Shown piece by piece: positions 53,724 to 63,200 of a DNA stretch of 64,000 nucleotides. This stretch comes from Armatimonas rosea. GTDB taxonomy: Bacteria; Armatimonadota; Armatimonadia; Armatimonadales; Armatimonadaceae. The stretch covers positions 682,001 through 746,000 of the forward strand of contig NZ_JACHGW010000004.1 in NCBI RefSeq assembly GCF_014202505.1, given 5' to 3'. A program made the position numbers and the translations under genes. Within the stretch, counting starts at the first letter, position 1. Every line of letters starts with the position of its first letter. The notes under the pieces were generated by a model that was not told where the DNA came from, searched no databases, and saw nothing but the letters and a program-made list of their open reading frames with translations.

Positions 53724-56700
53724 ATGACAAAGATCGTCTTTCTGGCAGGCACGAAGAGCCATGGCCCCGGTGACCACGAGTACGAAAAGGGCATGCGGCT
53801 CTTTGCCAAGGCACTGGCCCCCTTTGCCCACACCGAGGTGCATCTCTACGGCTGGCCGGACGACGAGACAACCCTCCGCGACGCGGACTGTATCGTGCTC
53901 TATGCCGATGGCTCCGATCACAATGAGCGCGACCATCCCCTCCTCATCGGCAACCGCATGGCCGTACTCGAGCAGCAGATGAAGCGCGGCTGCGGCCTGG
54001 TGACCCTGCACTACGCGACGTTCTGCCCACTCGTGCACAGCCAGAAATATCTCGCGTGGGTTGGCGGTCACTTCGACTACGAGAGTGGCCCTGGGGCCAA
54101 CCACTGGGCCTCGGCGATCCAGCACTTCGAGTCCACGCCAAGCTTTATCGCGCACCCCATCACCGCGGGAGTGGTGCCCTTCACGGTCAAAGAGGAGTGG
54201 TACTATCGGATGCGCCTCAACCCCAAGACCGTCCAGCCGCTGGTGCAGGTCACCCCGCCAGGGGAGAAGCAACCGGAGACAGTTGCCTGGTGCGTGAGCC
54301 GCCCCGACGGCGGCCGTGGGTTCGCTTGCACGGGCGGGCACTTGCACCAGAACTGGGCGCTCCCCGGCTACCAAAGGCTGATCGCGCAAGGGATTCTGTG
54401 GGCAGCCAAGGCACAAGGGACGCCCGCCTTTGTCCCGCTCGACGATCCGCTGCGCGTGCAGATTCTCACCGGCAAGCACCACCCCGCCCACAACTGGCAG
54501 CAGACCACCCCCGCGCTCCAAGAGATCCTCGGCACCGACACGCGTGTCCAGACCACGGTCTGTGAGAACCCGGAGGCGCTGGAGCTGGCCCGCACCGATG
54601 TGCTGGTCCTCAACTACTGCAACTGGGAGAGCCCCAGCCTGAGCCCGGCCAAGCGCACCCAGCTTCTTGAGTTTGTCCGTCGCGGCGGCGGGCTGGTCCT
54701 CGTCCACTTTGCCAACGGTGCCTGGCGCGACTGGCCCGAGTACTTTGGCGGCCTCGCCCGTCGGGTCTGGGTGGATGGCAAGGCCAACCACGATGCCTAC
54801 GGCCCCTTCACGGTGACTGTCGCGCAGCCCACGCACCGGCTCACTGCGGGCCTTCCCACGAGCTTCCCCACCACCGATGAGCTCTACTGCTCCCAGGTCG
54901 GTGAGCTTGCCGTCGAGCCGCTCCTGACCGCACGCTCTAAGGTGACCGGCAAGGACGAGCCACTGGCCTATGTCTATTCTGAGGGTAAGGGCCGGATCTT
55001 CCAGACCCTCCTTGGCCACGATGCCGGAGCGCTCCGAACGCCCGCCCACGCCGAGCTGATCCGCCGCGCGGTCGCGTGGGTGGGCGGGCGAGAGGTGCTT
55101 GCCACCCCCCTAGCACCCGCCGGGCGGGGGGACATTCCCCCGTCGGACGGGGGCCGAGGGGGGGCCTACGAAGCCAAGGGCGATGCGCGGTGGCAGGAGC
55201 CGCCGCTGACGATCTCGTGCCGGGCGCGGCTCTTCTCCAAGAGCGGCTTCAATATCTTGATCGCGAGCAGCCACAAAGACTCGCCGCGCCACTGGGAGCT
55301 CTACACGGAGGCAGGGACGGGAAAACTCGCGGTCTATCTGCCCGGCGCGGCCCCGACCAATGTGGTGGCCGACACCGATCTCTGCGACGGCAAGTGGCAC
55401 GCGGTGCGCTTTGAGTACCTGCCGGGGAGCGCGACTCTCTTTGTGGACGAGAAGCGGGTCGTGGAGGTGCCGCTGGGGATGGCGCACGTGACGGCGGCGG
55501 TGGGGCCGCTCTGGATCGGGTGCTACCCCCCGCAAGGGCTGGGTTGTGATGGCCAGCTTGAGGACATTCAGATCGCCAGCCGGGGGAAGGTGCTGGCGCG
55601 GTTTACGCTGAAAGGAAATGAGGGCTTGAAGAGAGTGGACGGACGAACCAATACCAGCGATGCGGCTCCCTGGAAGCTGGAGCTGACGGGCAAGTGGCCC
55701 AAGGTAGAGAAAAAGACCAGCATGGACTGGCGCGAGTCGGGCAACGACGCCGGGCGAATGCGACACGCCAAGCTCACGCAGGTGAACAAGAAGACCGTGA
55801 AGGGCCTCAAGCCTGCCTGGGAGTTTCGGACGGGCGATGCGGCGGCAGGGACCACCATCGAGTGCACGCCTATTGTCGTGGAGGGCGTGATGTACCTGAC
55901 GACCGTCAAGCTGCGGATTGTCGCGCTGGAGGCCGCGACTGGCAAGCCGATCTGGGTCTACGATCCCAAGTCCAGCGGGGTGCACCGGGGGCTGACCTAC
56001 TGGAGCGATGGTAAGGTCGCACGAATCTTGGCGGCGCTTCCGACGGGCCAGCTCCTCTCACTCGATGCACGCACCGGAATGCCGGACCCCGCATTTGGCA
56101 AGAACGGGATCGTGCAGCTCCGCGACGGCTACACGCGCGATCTCTCCAAGCTCAACTACGGGTGCACATCGGCGCTGGCGCTCTTTGAGAACACCGTGAT
56201 CGTCCCCATCATCAACTCCGAGGGACAGCCCGGTGCTCCCGGCGATATCCGCGCCTTCGATGTCCGCACCGGCAAGGAGGTCTGGCGCTTCCACACCGTC
56301 CCCGAGCCCGGCGAGTTTGGCAACGACACCTGGGCCAAGGACTCCTGGCGCGAGCGCTCGGGCACCAACGCCTGGTCGGGCTACACGGTCGATACCAAGA
56401 ACGCAATTGTCTTTGCGTCCACGGGCTCCGCTGCGTCGGATTTCTACGGCGCGGACCGGCACGGGCAGAATCTCTTCGCCAACTGCCTGATCGCACTGGA
56501 TGCCCGCACCGGCAAGCGCCTCTGGCACTTCCAGACCGTCCACCACGATCTCTGGGACCACGACAACCCCTGCCCCCCCACCCTCTGCACCGTCAAGGGC
56601 AAGGAGTGTGTCGCGCTGCCCACCAAGACGGGCTTTGTCTATGTCTTTGAGCGCAAGACGGGCAAGTCGCTCTTTCCGATTGTCGAGAAGCCGGTGCCAC

Positions 56701-57401
56701 CCTCGGACATTCCCGGCGAGATAGCCTGGCCGACCCAGCCCATGCCGCTCGCGCCGCCCCCGCTCACGCCCCAGGTCATCACCGATGCCGACCTCACCGT
56801 TCCCACCAACGGGCGGCGCTACGGCACCTGGCGGCTGCCCCCGAGCCTGGAGGGGACGATCTGTACGCCGGGCTTCCACGGCGGGGCGAACTGGAGCGGC
56901 GCTTCCTTTGACCCCGCCACCGGCTATCTTTTTGTCAATACCAACAATGTCCCCAGTGTCGTCCAGCTCAAGGCCAACGGCAACGGCGGCTATGATTTTA
57001 TGGGCTACAACTGGCTCCGCGACAAAGACGGCCGCCCCGGTGTGAAGCCGCCGTGGGGCAGCCTGACCGCCGTCGATCTCACTAAAGGGACTTTTGCCTG
57101 GCGCATCCCCCTGGGCCACTACCCCGACCTCGCTGATAAAACCACGGGCACGGAGAACTTTGGCGGCTCGATTGTCACGGAGGGCGGCTTGGTCTTTATC
57201 GCCTCCACCCGCGACGAGCACCTGCGCGCTTTCGACAAAGACACCGGCAAGCTCCTCTGGGAGCACAAGCTGCCTGCAGGGGGCTATGCCTGCCCCGCCA
57301 CCTACTCGGTCAATGGGAAGCAGTTTATTGTGATCGCGGCAGGCGGCGGCGGCAAGCTGGGCACCAAGTCCGGCGATAGCTACGTCGCGTTTGCCCTCTA
57401 G
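53724..57401 (+). CDS. ThuA-ThuA-LamG-PQQ quinoprotein fusion
   Basis: This 1225-residue protein carries four modules. A ThuA-like domain (1-235, KIVFLAGTKSHGPGDHEY, VTLHYATFCP) comes first, then a second ThuA-like domain (244-455, RVQILTGKHHPAHNW, GGGLVLVHFANGAW). A LamG/concanavalin sandwich (480-655) is third. A PQQ-dependent dehydrogenase-type propeller (665-1225) is last, with MDWRESGNDAGRMRHAKLTQ, FHTVPEPGEFG, DARTGKRLWHFQTVHHDLWD and GGLVFIASTRDEHLRAFD. ThuA proteins are linked to sugar catabolism; PQQ enzymes oxidise sugars or alcohols in the periplasm. No signal peptide is present, and an in-frame TAG at 53706 rules out an upstream start. A 20-codon repeat-derived linker separates ThuA and LamG. 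No Shine-Dalgarno site is seen. Confidence 0.88.
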   Translation: MTKIVFLAGTKSHGPGDHEYEKGMRLFAKALAPFAHTEVHLYGWPDDETTLRDADCIVLYADGSDHNERDHPLLIGNRMAVLEQQMKRGCGLVTLHYATFCPLVHSQKYLAWVGGHFDYESGPGANHWASAIQHFESTPSFIAHPITAGVVPFTVKEEWYYRMRLNPKTVQPLVQVTPPGEKQPETVAWCVSRPDGGRGFACTGGHLHQNWALPGYQRLIAQGILWAAKAQGTPAFVPLDDPLRVQILTGKHHPAHNWQQTTPALQEILGTDTRVQTTVCENPEALELARTDVLVLNYCNWESPSLSPAKRTQLLEFVRRGGGLVLVHFANGAWRDWPEYFGGLARRVWVDGKANHDAYGPFTVTVAQPTHRLTAGLPTSFPTTDELYCSQVGELAVEPLLTARSKVTGKDEPLAYVYSEGKGRIFQTLLGHDAGALRTPAHAELIRRAVAWVGGREVLATPLAPAGRGDIPPSDGGRGGAYEAKGDARWQEPPLTISCRARLFSKSGFNILIASSHKDSPRHWELYTEAGTGKLAVYLPGAAPTNVVADTDLCDGKWHAVRFEYLPGSATLFVDEKRVVEVPLGMAHVTAAVGPLWIGCYPPQGLGCDGQLEDIQIASRGKVLARFTLKGNEGLKRVDGRTNTSDAAPWKLELTGKWPKVEKKTSMDWRESGNDAGRMRHAKLTQVNKKTVKGLKPAWEFRTGDAAAGTTIECTPIVVEGVMYLTTVKLRIVALEAATGKPIWVYDPKSSGVHRGLTYWSDGKVARILAALPTGQLLSLDARTGMPDPAFGKNGIVQLRDGYTRDLSKLNYGCTSALALFENTVIVPIINSEGQPGAPGDIRAFDVRTGKEVWRFHTVPEPGEFGNDTWAKDSWRERSGTNAWSGYTVDTKNAIVFASTGSAASDFYGADRHGQNLFANCLIALDARTGKRLWHFQTVHHDLWDHDNPCPPTLCTVKGKECVALPTKTGFVYVFERKTGKSLFPIVEKPVPPSDIPGEIAWPTQPMPLAPPPLTPQVITDADLTVPTNGRRYGTWRLPPSLEGTICTPGFHGGANWSGASFDPATGYLFVNTNNVPSVVQLKANGNGGYDFMGYNWLRDKDGRPGVKPPWGSLTAVDLTKGTFAWRIPLGHYPDLADKTTGTENFGGSIVTEGGLVFIASTRDEHLRAFDKDTGKLLWEHKLPAGGYACPATYSVNGKQFIVIAAGGGGKLGTKSGDSYVAFAL
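55105..55164. repeat. 60-base palindromic repeat inserted in frame within a gene
   Basis: CCCCCCTAGCACCCGCC (55105-55121) and GGGGGCCGAGGGGGGG (55149-55164) are nearly complementary, with a further GGGGG/CCCCC pair inside. The 60 bases equal 20 codons and translate to a linker, LAPAGRGDIPPSDGGRGG, between two domains. The low-complexity, palindromic sequence resembles intergenic REP-like elements. Confidence 0.6.
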
Positions 57402-57408
57402 GCGTCGT

Positions 57409-58068
57409 ATGGTCCAGAAAGAGGCACGGAAGGAAGAGACGCCCACAGAGCTCTACCAGCGGCTGCGTCGCACCACCGCGCCTCTGCTGTTTTTCCTGGC
57501 GGGCATCGCCCTCCTCGGAGTCACGCTCGTTCTCAAGCACGACGAGCTCCCCACAGTACTATTCCGGATCGCGTCTCTGGCCATCTTTGGGGTCTACTAC
57601 CTGTACTTCCGGGAGGCGCGGCTCACCCTACTCGGGCGGCTCCAGGCCTACGTCACCGACGCACCCGAGCGCCACGATGTGGACTGGATCCTGCGCCTGC
57701 ACCACTCCTGCAAGCCCGTGCTCCCCGAGGACGGGCGCACGCAAGAGTGGTGTCAGTCCGCCCTTCGCCAGCTCCTGCCCCGCCTCACCAGCGATGAGCT
57801 ACGACACCTCTCGCCGCAATCAAAGCACTCCCTGGTCCTCCTCACCCGCACAACACTCCGCCGGGACTGGTGGGAGGTCTTCTTTCTCCGCCCCTACACC
57901 GAGCCCAGCAACCGCCGCATCGACTTTGGGATTATTCTCCTGCTCTCGCTTGCCACGCTCCGGCAGCCCGGTGTCGAGAGAGAAGCCCGCGAGATCTTGG
58001 GGAAAGTCCAAGACGAGCGCCTGCGCGAGGCGGCGCAAGAGTACTTGAGCGCACTCGGTAGGCCGTAA
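57409..58068 (+). CDS. Two-helix membrane protein with helical cytoplasmic domain
   Basis: This 219-residue protein has two adjacent membrane helices (APLLFFLAGIALLGVTLVL and VLFRIASLAIFGVYYLYF). About 140 residues of helical, HEAT-like sequence follow (LLPRLTSDELRHLSPQSKH, REILGKVQDERLREAAQEYL). The ATG is 7 bases after the PQQ fusion's stop; a TTG overlapping that stop is an alternative. No family is recognised. Confidence 0.65.
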   Translation: MVQKEARKEETPTELYQRLRRTTAPLLFFLAGIALLGVTLVLKHDELPTVLFRIASLAIFGVYYLYFREARLTLLGRLQAYVTDAPERHDVDWILRLHHSCKPVLPEDGRTQEWCQSALRQLLPRLTSDELRHLSPQSKHSLVLLTRTTLRRDWWEVFFLRPYTEPSNRRIDFGIILLLSLATLRQPGVEREAREILGKVQDERLREAAQEYLSALGRP

Positions 58069-58095
58069 AAAAACGGTGCCCGTTGCCGGGCACCG
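58067..58095 (-). terminator. Intrinsic terminator of the prepilin gene
   Basis: Leftward, a 9-base stem (CGGTGCCCG with CGGGCACCG, 4-base loop) is followed by seven Ts. The T-run abuts the stop codon of the convergent membrane-protein gene. Confidence 0.85.
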
Positions 58096-58123
58096 TGAGG
58101 GGGAATCTTGTAGTAACCGAGTC

Positions 58124-59029
58124 CTAGTAGGTGTTCCAGAGCACCCAGGGGGCGTGGTGCGATGGGTTGCTCCCCGAGTAGCCGGCGGGGTTTAGGAGAA
58201 CCTCCCCATCCTCGACATACTGCCCGTTGACCACCGGGGCGAGCTGGAACGCCTGGCCCACACTGAGGTTCTTGGAGTGACCGTCGAGGAACGCAAAGTT
58301 GGCGCGTCCTTCGGTGGCGATCCTCAGGCCCGCGGGGTTGTCGGTGCGGAACTGGGTGGCGTTGTGGCGGAACTGCGGGATGAGCCCGGCTGCGGTCGTG
58401 CCCGCGGGGATTGTGCTGCGCGGGTCGGTAACCCACATTCCCCAGCCCGTGCCGTTGGGCGTGCCGTCCTGGTTGGGATAGCCCGTCTCCCCAATGCAGA
58501 GCGTCTCCGCCGGCTTTGCGATCTGGGAGAGCGAGAGGCCCGGTGCGGTGTAGGCGCTGGGGGGGCCTCCGCCGTTGTTCTCGTAGGCATGGGAGAGCCC
58601 GTAGCTCCAGCCGTAGCCGCCGTTGTTGTCGGCTCCCACCATCACGGTCGTGCCGGGGCAGCCACTGTTGGCCACGCCCGTATAGGCGAACTGGGTCGCG
58701 CGCCAGGGCTGGTTGATGTTGGGGCAGGTAAAGACCTTCTCGTTCTTGACATAGGGATAGATCTGCCACTGCCAGCGCCCGCGGCACATCTGGTTGTAGC
58801 CAATCACGGGCAGGGTCTCGTCGTAGTCCTGGGAGTACATGATTACCCCGAGGGAGAGCTGCTTGGTATTGGAGAGACACGCGGCAGAGCGTGCCTTGTC
58901 GCGTGCTTGCGCAAAGACAGGGAAGAGAATAGCAGCCAAGATGGCGATAATAGCAATGACAACAAGAAGCTCGATGAGGGTGAAGCCTCGCCGATTGTGG
59001 TGTCTTGTCGTAGACGATAGTGACAACAT
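58124..59029 (-). CDS. Prepilin-type N-terminal cleavage/DUF1559 protein
   Basis: This 301-residue protein has a type IV prepilin leader (RRGFTLIE) processed by prepilin peptidase. The hydrophobic helix [19 protein letters not shown] comes next, then AQARDKAR, and a DUF1559-type body ending with [11 protein letters not shown] (the H-x9-DG type ending). Such pseudopilins are highly multiplied in Armatimonadota and planctomycetes and are thought to form surface or secretion fibres. AGAGG lies 9 bases before the ATG, and a strong terminator follows the gene. Confidence 0.93.
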   Translation of the reverse strand: MLSLSSTTRHHNRRGFTLIELLVVIAIIAILAAILFPVFAQARDKARSAACLSNTKQLSLGVIMYSQDYDETLPVIGYNQMCRGRWQWQIYPYVKNEKVFTCPNINQPWRATQFAYTGVANSGCPGTTVMVGADNNGGYGWSYGLSHAYENNGGGPPSAYTAPGLSLSQIAKPAETLCIGETGYPNQDGTPNGTGWGMWVTDPRSTIPAGTTAAGLIPQFRHNATQFRTDNPAGLRIATEGRANFAFLDGHSKNLSVGQAFQLAPVVNGQYVEDGEVLLNPAGYSGSNPSHHAPWVLWNTY

Positions 59030-59046
59030 AGTACGTTTCCTCTTTC

Positions 59047-60198
59047 TTAGGGAGTGCGCCAGCCGTCGGCGCTGGGATGGTAGACAAAATCTACCCCGAT
59101 CGTGATGCTCCGCGACGGAGCCGAGGGGGTGCTTGCCACGAGGCGCTCATGGAGAAGCTGTGCGGCTTGCTTGCCCAGCTCCTCGTGCCACTGGCGGATT
59201 CCCAGAAACGGCTCCTGGACATGGGCAACCCAGTCCGAGCGGTTGAGAAACCCTACCAGCGCGAGATCGGGGCCGACCCGCACCCCACGCTGCCGCAGGG
59301 TCAGCAGTGCAGACTGGAGCGCACGGTCGTTGGCGCAGAAGATCGCGGTGGGTGGCTCCGGCTCGGAGAGCCAGCTCTGGAGGATCGCGTTGCAGTCGTC
59401 GAGGGGGCACGCCGGGCGCTCCTGCCCACTCTTGCGTGCCCACTCCGCACGGCGTATCCACTCCGGGCGAATCTCTAGACCAGCCTCGCGCAAGCCGCGC
59501 TCGTAGCCTGTCTGGCGGTCACGGATCACGGCATTGGGCAAGGGGTAGGAGCAGAGAAACGCGATCCGCCGGTGCCCCAGCGCGACCAGCTCCGCGATAG
59601 CCTGCGCCGTAGCGCTCTCGTTGGCCGAGGTCACCCGATCCGACGCAATCCCGGTCAGGTACCGATCCACAAAGACAAGCTTGCAGCCCGCCGCAACCAG
59701 TGCCGCATAGGCATCCCGGTTCTCATTCTGGCCGGCCGGCAGAGCGATCAGCCCCCGAATCTTCCCTTGCAGCACCTGGGTGTGAATCCGGCGCAGGCAC
59801 TCTGCCTCCTGGTCCAGCTCATCGCGGCTATCGTAGAGGGCAAAGCGGCCACTGCCATCGTCGCCAAACGCCTCCGCGATCCCGCTCACCAGTAGCGCCG
59901 TGTCCCGGTTTCGCGTGTAGCCACTCAGCACCGCCACCTGCTCAACCAGCGACGTAGAGGGGGGAGTCTGTTCTATGTGCCACTCCCGTACAAAGGTCCC
60001 CGCCCCCGTCCGGCGCTCCAGAAACCCTTCCTGGGTGAGCCGTGCCAGCGCCTTGGCGACCGTGATGCGGGTCGTGGAGAAGCGCACCGCCAGCTCGCGC
60101 TCGGTCGGAATTCGGCTCTGGGGCGCGAGTAGCCCCCTCTCCAGCTCCGTACGAAGCTCTTTGTAGATCTTTAGATATAGGGGCGCGGACTCGTTCAG
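59047..60198 (-). CDS. GntR/LacI-type sugar-responsive regulator, start irregular
   Basis: This roughly 383-residue regulator has an N-terminal GntR winged helix ([20 protein letters not shown], then [22 protein letters not shown]). A periplasmic-binding-protein-like sensor domain follows ([52 protein letters not shown]). The winged helix extends upstream of the first usual start (GTG, 60087). The only in-frame options are CTG at 60198 (GGAG 8 bases before) or ATT. An ATG at 60212 is out of frame by one base: adding one C to the CCCC run at 60201-60198 would join them into a normal GntR N-terminus. The downstream lyase gene is the likely target. Confidence 0.85.
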   Translation of the reverse strand: MNESAPLYLKIYKELRTELERGLLAPQSRIPTERELAVRFSTTRITVAKALARLTQEGFLERRTGAGTFVREWHIEQTPPSTSLVEQVAVLSGYTRNRDTALLVSGIAEAFGDDGSGRFALYDSRDELDQEAECLRRIHTQVLQGKIRGLIALPAGQNENRDAYAALVAAGCKLVFVDRYLTGIASDRVTSANESATAQAIAELVALGHRRIAFLCSYPLPNAVIRDRQTGYERGLREAGLEIRPEWIRRAEWARKSGQERPACPLDDCNAILQSWLSEPEPPTAIFCANDRALQSALLTLRQRGVRVGPDLALVGFLNRSDWVAHVQEPFLGIRQWHEELGKQAAQLLHERLVASTPSAPSRSITIGVDFVYHPSADGWRTP

Positions 60199-60210
60199 GG
60201 GAATATCTCC

Positions 60211-60241
60211 ATTGGTCTATTCCAATTACGGACTGAGTATA
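60211..60241 (-). promoter_or_regulatory. Promoter and candidate operator of the GntR-type regulator
   Basis: Leftward TATACT (60241-60236) has TTGCAT 16 bases upstream, a fair sigma-70-type pair. The perfect inverted repeat ATTGG-6 bases-CCAAT at 60211-60226 lies between the start site and the ATG. It is a candidate autoregulatory operator. Confidence 0.5.
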
Positions 60242-60265
60242 CACCAATTTATCCAAGATGCAAGC

Positions 60266-63200
60266 TCACTCCGGGTAGTAACATCCCCGCTCCGCAGTCG
60301 TGGGGCGGCGAAAGGGCTCGCCGGGCTTGGGGTCCCAGTTTCGCCACGAGGCCGGGTCGGTGTTGGCGAGGTGCGAGCGGGCGCTCTCTCCATTGCCATT
60401 GCAGGCCGTGACATAGTATTCAACCGTGTGTGCGTCGCTCACCGGGACTTCCTGCCCCGGACGAGCGTTGCACGGCACGATGCTCGCTCGCCTATCCACA
60501 TACGACCGGGCGGCTCCCCGGTAGAGCAGCCGAAACGCTGGGGTGTTTTTTGAGCGCGCATAGAGCCGGTACTCCGTCACACCGAGAATCTCACCCCAGG
60601 TGACAGTCGCGGCACCGCGGGCAAGCGCCACCCGCAGGCCGTCCGGTGGTGTGGGAGGCTGGCTGGTGACATAGAGCGGGTACTCCGGGCCAGGGGCACT
60701 GGCGTGCTGGGCATTGAGAGCACGGGCGCGCACATGGACTTTCTCGCCGTCGCCTAGCCCACGCACCTCCCCGACAGGCACGCTCTGCGGCGGCAGCGGC
60801 GTCCATGTCGCGCCACTATCTTTGCTGAGCTCCAGCCGGTACTGAGCCGCGGCGACAACGGGCTCGATAAACACCCGCCCGCCACCCGCGAAGTTCTCCG
60901 TTCGCAAGACACGTGGGGCGACGGGAACCGGCAAGGTCTCTGTCAGCTCCCAGTGGTGGCGTCCGGGCGGGAGACGCACGATAAGCGCCCCAGACTCGCG
61001 CTTGCAACGCGCCACTGCGCCGTCGGTATAGAACACCAGCTTCTCCGTGAGGTTTGGCAGTGTCAGGCGAATCGACGTGGCCTTCGGGGCGAAGAACTCC
61101 CCAGAGAGTGCCCGCCCCTCGACCACCGTGCCACTGATCCCCAGCTCCGTGTCGGTGGTGGTGAGGACGATCCCCGCCACGCCGATGCGCGTGCCGTGAA
61201 AGAGCGCGAACTCTGTCTTGTCCTGCGTTGTCCGAATCAGGCCTGCCGTGCCCTCAAAAACAAGAGTGCTCTCGGCAAAGCGCACGGGGGCGGGATTGCG
61301 GAAGACTAGGTCCTGAGTGCCGGGCAGGTACACGCGACAGCCAAAGGAGGTCGCCTCGGCCTGAATATCCTTGCGGTGGCTGACCACGGCCAGTGAGTCG
61401 CCGAGGCCATCGAACCACGCGCCGGTCACCGACGACGTACTCACGTCGGTGCGCTGGGTCTCTCGCGTGCCGTCTGCCCCCCGCAGGAGCAAGATCGTCG
61501 GGAGCGCATCGCCCTTGCGCACGAACCACGTCAGCCGGTGCGTCAGCGCCTGGTTTGCCACACTGTCGTAGAGGACAAAGTAGTCACTGCCCGCCAAGAG
61601 CACGCTCCGGCTGAGGTACTCAGGCGCGGCGTAGGCAGTCGGCCCTTCCCGTGGTACGAGCTCGGCAAACTGGCCCGTGCCCAGGTTATAGAACGGCCGC
61701 GAGAGGACATTCATCCCAATCGTGCGAAACTGGCCGTCTTTGTAGACACCAAAGTTCGTGCAGAAGTCCGTGTCCTGATCGTCGCGATCCCCCACATCCT
61801 CGGGGGCGGTGTAGCTGAAGGACTTGCCCCCCGCGTAGAAATACAGCGCACCACAGCCGCCCTCCCCAGAGCGCCCCCAGCGGTAGTTCGGGCCTTCGTC
61901 GAGCTGCTGGAGGTGCACCGAGAGCTCGTCGGGGGTGTCCACAGCCGCGCGCAGGACAATGCCGTAGCCGGTGAACTTTCGGCTGCGCAGGTGGGGATTG
62001 GTGCCCCGGTTGTCCGGCACAGCGTACAGCACGTCCCAGGCCTCTTTGCGCCCCGAGCCGTTCTCCGCATCGGGATCGGTGGGGCGGGCGGCCCAAAAGG
62101 CGTGCTCCGCGGCGAGCGGGGCGTAGCGCTCCAGGCACTTTCCCAGGTACCACAGTGAGCGGGGCGGAATCCGCTGCTCCGCGTGCGCTCCCTGCGGCGG
62201 GTGGACGCGCCGGGGGCCTTTGCCTGGAGCGACCACCCCCCACTCGCGTCCCTGATCGACCACCATCAGGTTTTTGTAGCCCGCCTCGGACTCCCCGTTG
62301 AAGGGAGCCGAGAGCGCGCTGACCAGCCAGTCGGCCAGCTCGGCGAGCTGGGGCGAGAGAAAGCGCTCACGGCCATCGTACTGGCGCAGCAGAAACTCGG
62401 TGCGGAGCGACGGGCGCAGAAAGGCCCAGACATACGTCCCCAGGTTCTCCGTCCAGCGCCCCCCCGCTGCGTCCCAGGCCGTAACCGCGGGCCGCGTGTT
62501 GAACCGCGTGTTCAGCTCGACACACTTCTCCCACAGGTCCGCCCAGGTCGCGGCCAGCGGGTGCTCGGGGAAGAGAAACGCCATCCCCGGCGGCACGGCC
62601 TTGACATCGGCGAGGAAGTTCGGGTGACCACTGAGCATCCCGACCAGCGGCATGAACTCATCGGCGGCATGGACATGGGCCAGCAAGAGAAAGATCGCAG
62701 TAAGCCGTCGGCGCTGGCGCACGCTCATCGAAGCGCGACACTGGTTGAATCCCTCGATCCAGCTGGTCACCTGGCGGGTCGGGACGGGGCTAAAATTGAC
62801 AATGCTCCGGCCGGGGATCGGCCCGTGCCCCGCCATCTGCCGGGTCCCCGTGACCGGCAGGGTGCAGACAAACGGTGACGCCAGGACACGGCGCTCCAGC
62901 TCCGCGGGGTCTGCGGGCGTTGGACTCGCCAAGATCACCGGCGGACGGCGCGCGGTCTCGGGATACTCCAGCACCCAGTCCTTCACGCGATTCAGGTCAA
63001 GGCTGCCGTAGCGGTTCTGCAAAAAGAGCGTGTGCGACGTGAAAGTCAGCGGGACGGCATAGGTCAGCGCATCGGGGTGCGGGACTTTCTGAAAGCACTT
63101 CTCCAGCGCGTGCATCGCCTGCTTGTCCTTGGCATGATCGTAGAAGGCAAGGCAGGTCGAGCGGCTCCCCTTCACCAGTGGCCACTTCCAGAGTAGCTTC

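Noticed and set aside
53661-55049. 462-codon leftward open frame opposite the ThuA region
   Set aside because: It is antisense to well-supported ThuA domains, has a composition typical of shadow frames, and has no ribosome site or motif.
56058-57446. 462-codon leftward open frame opposite the PQQ propeller
   Set aside because: Same reasons: biased composition and full overlap with conserved propeller repeats.
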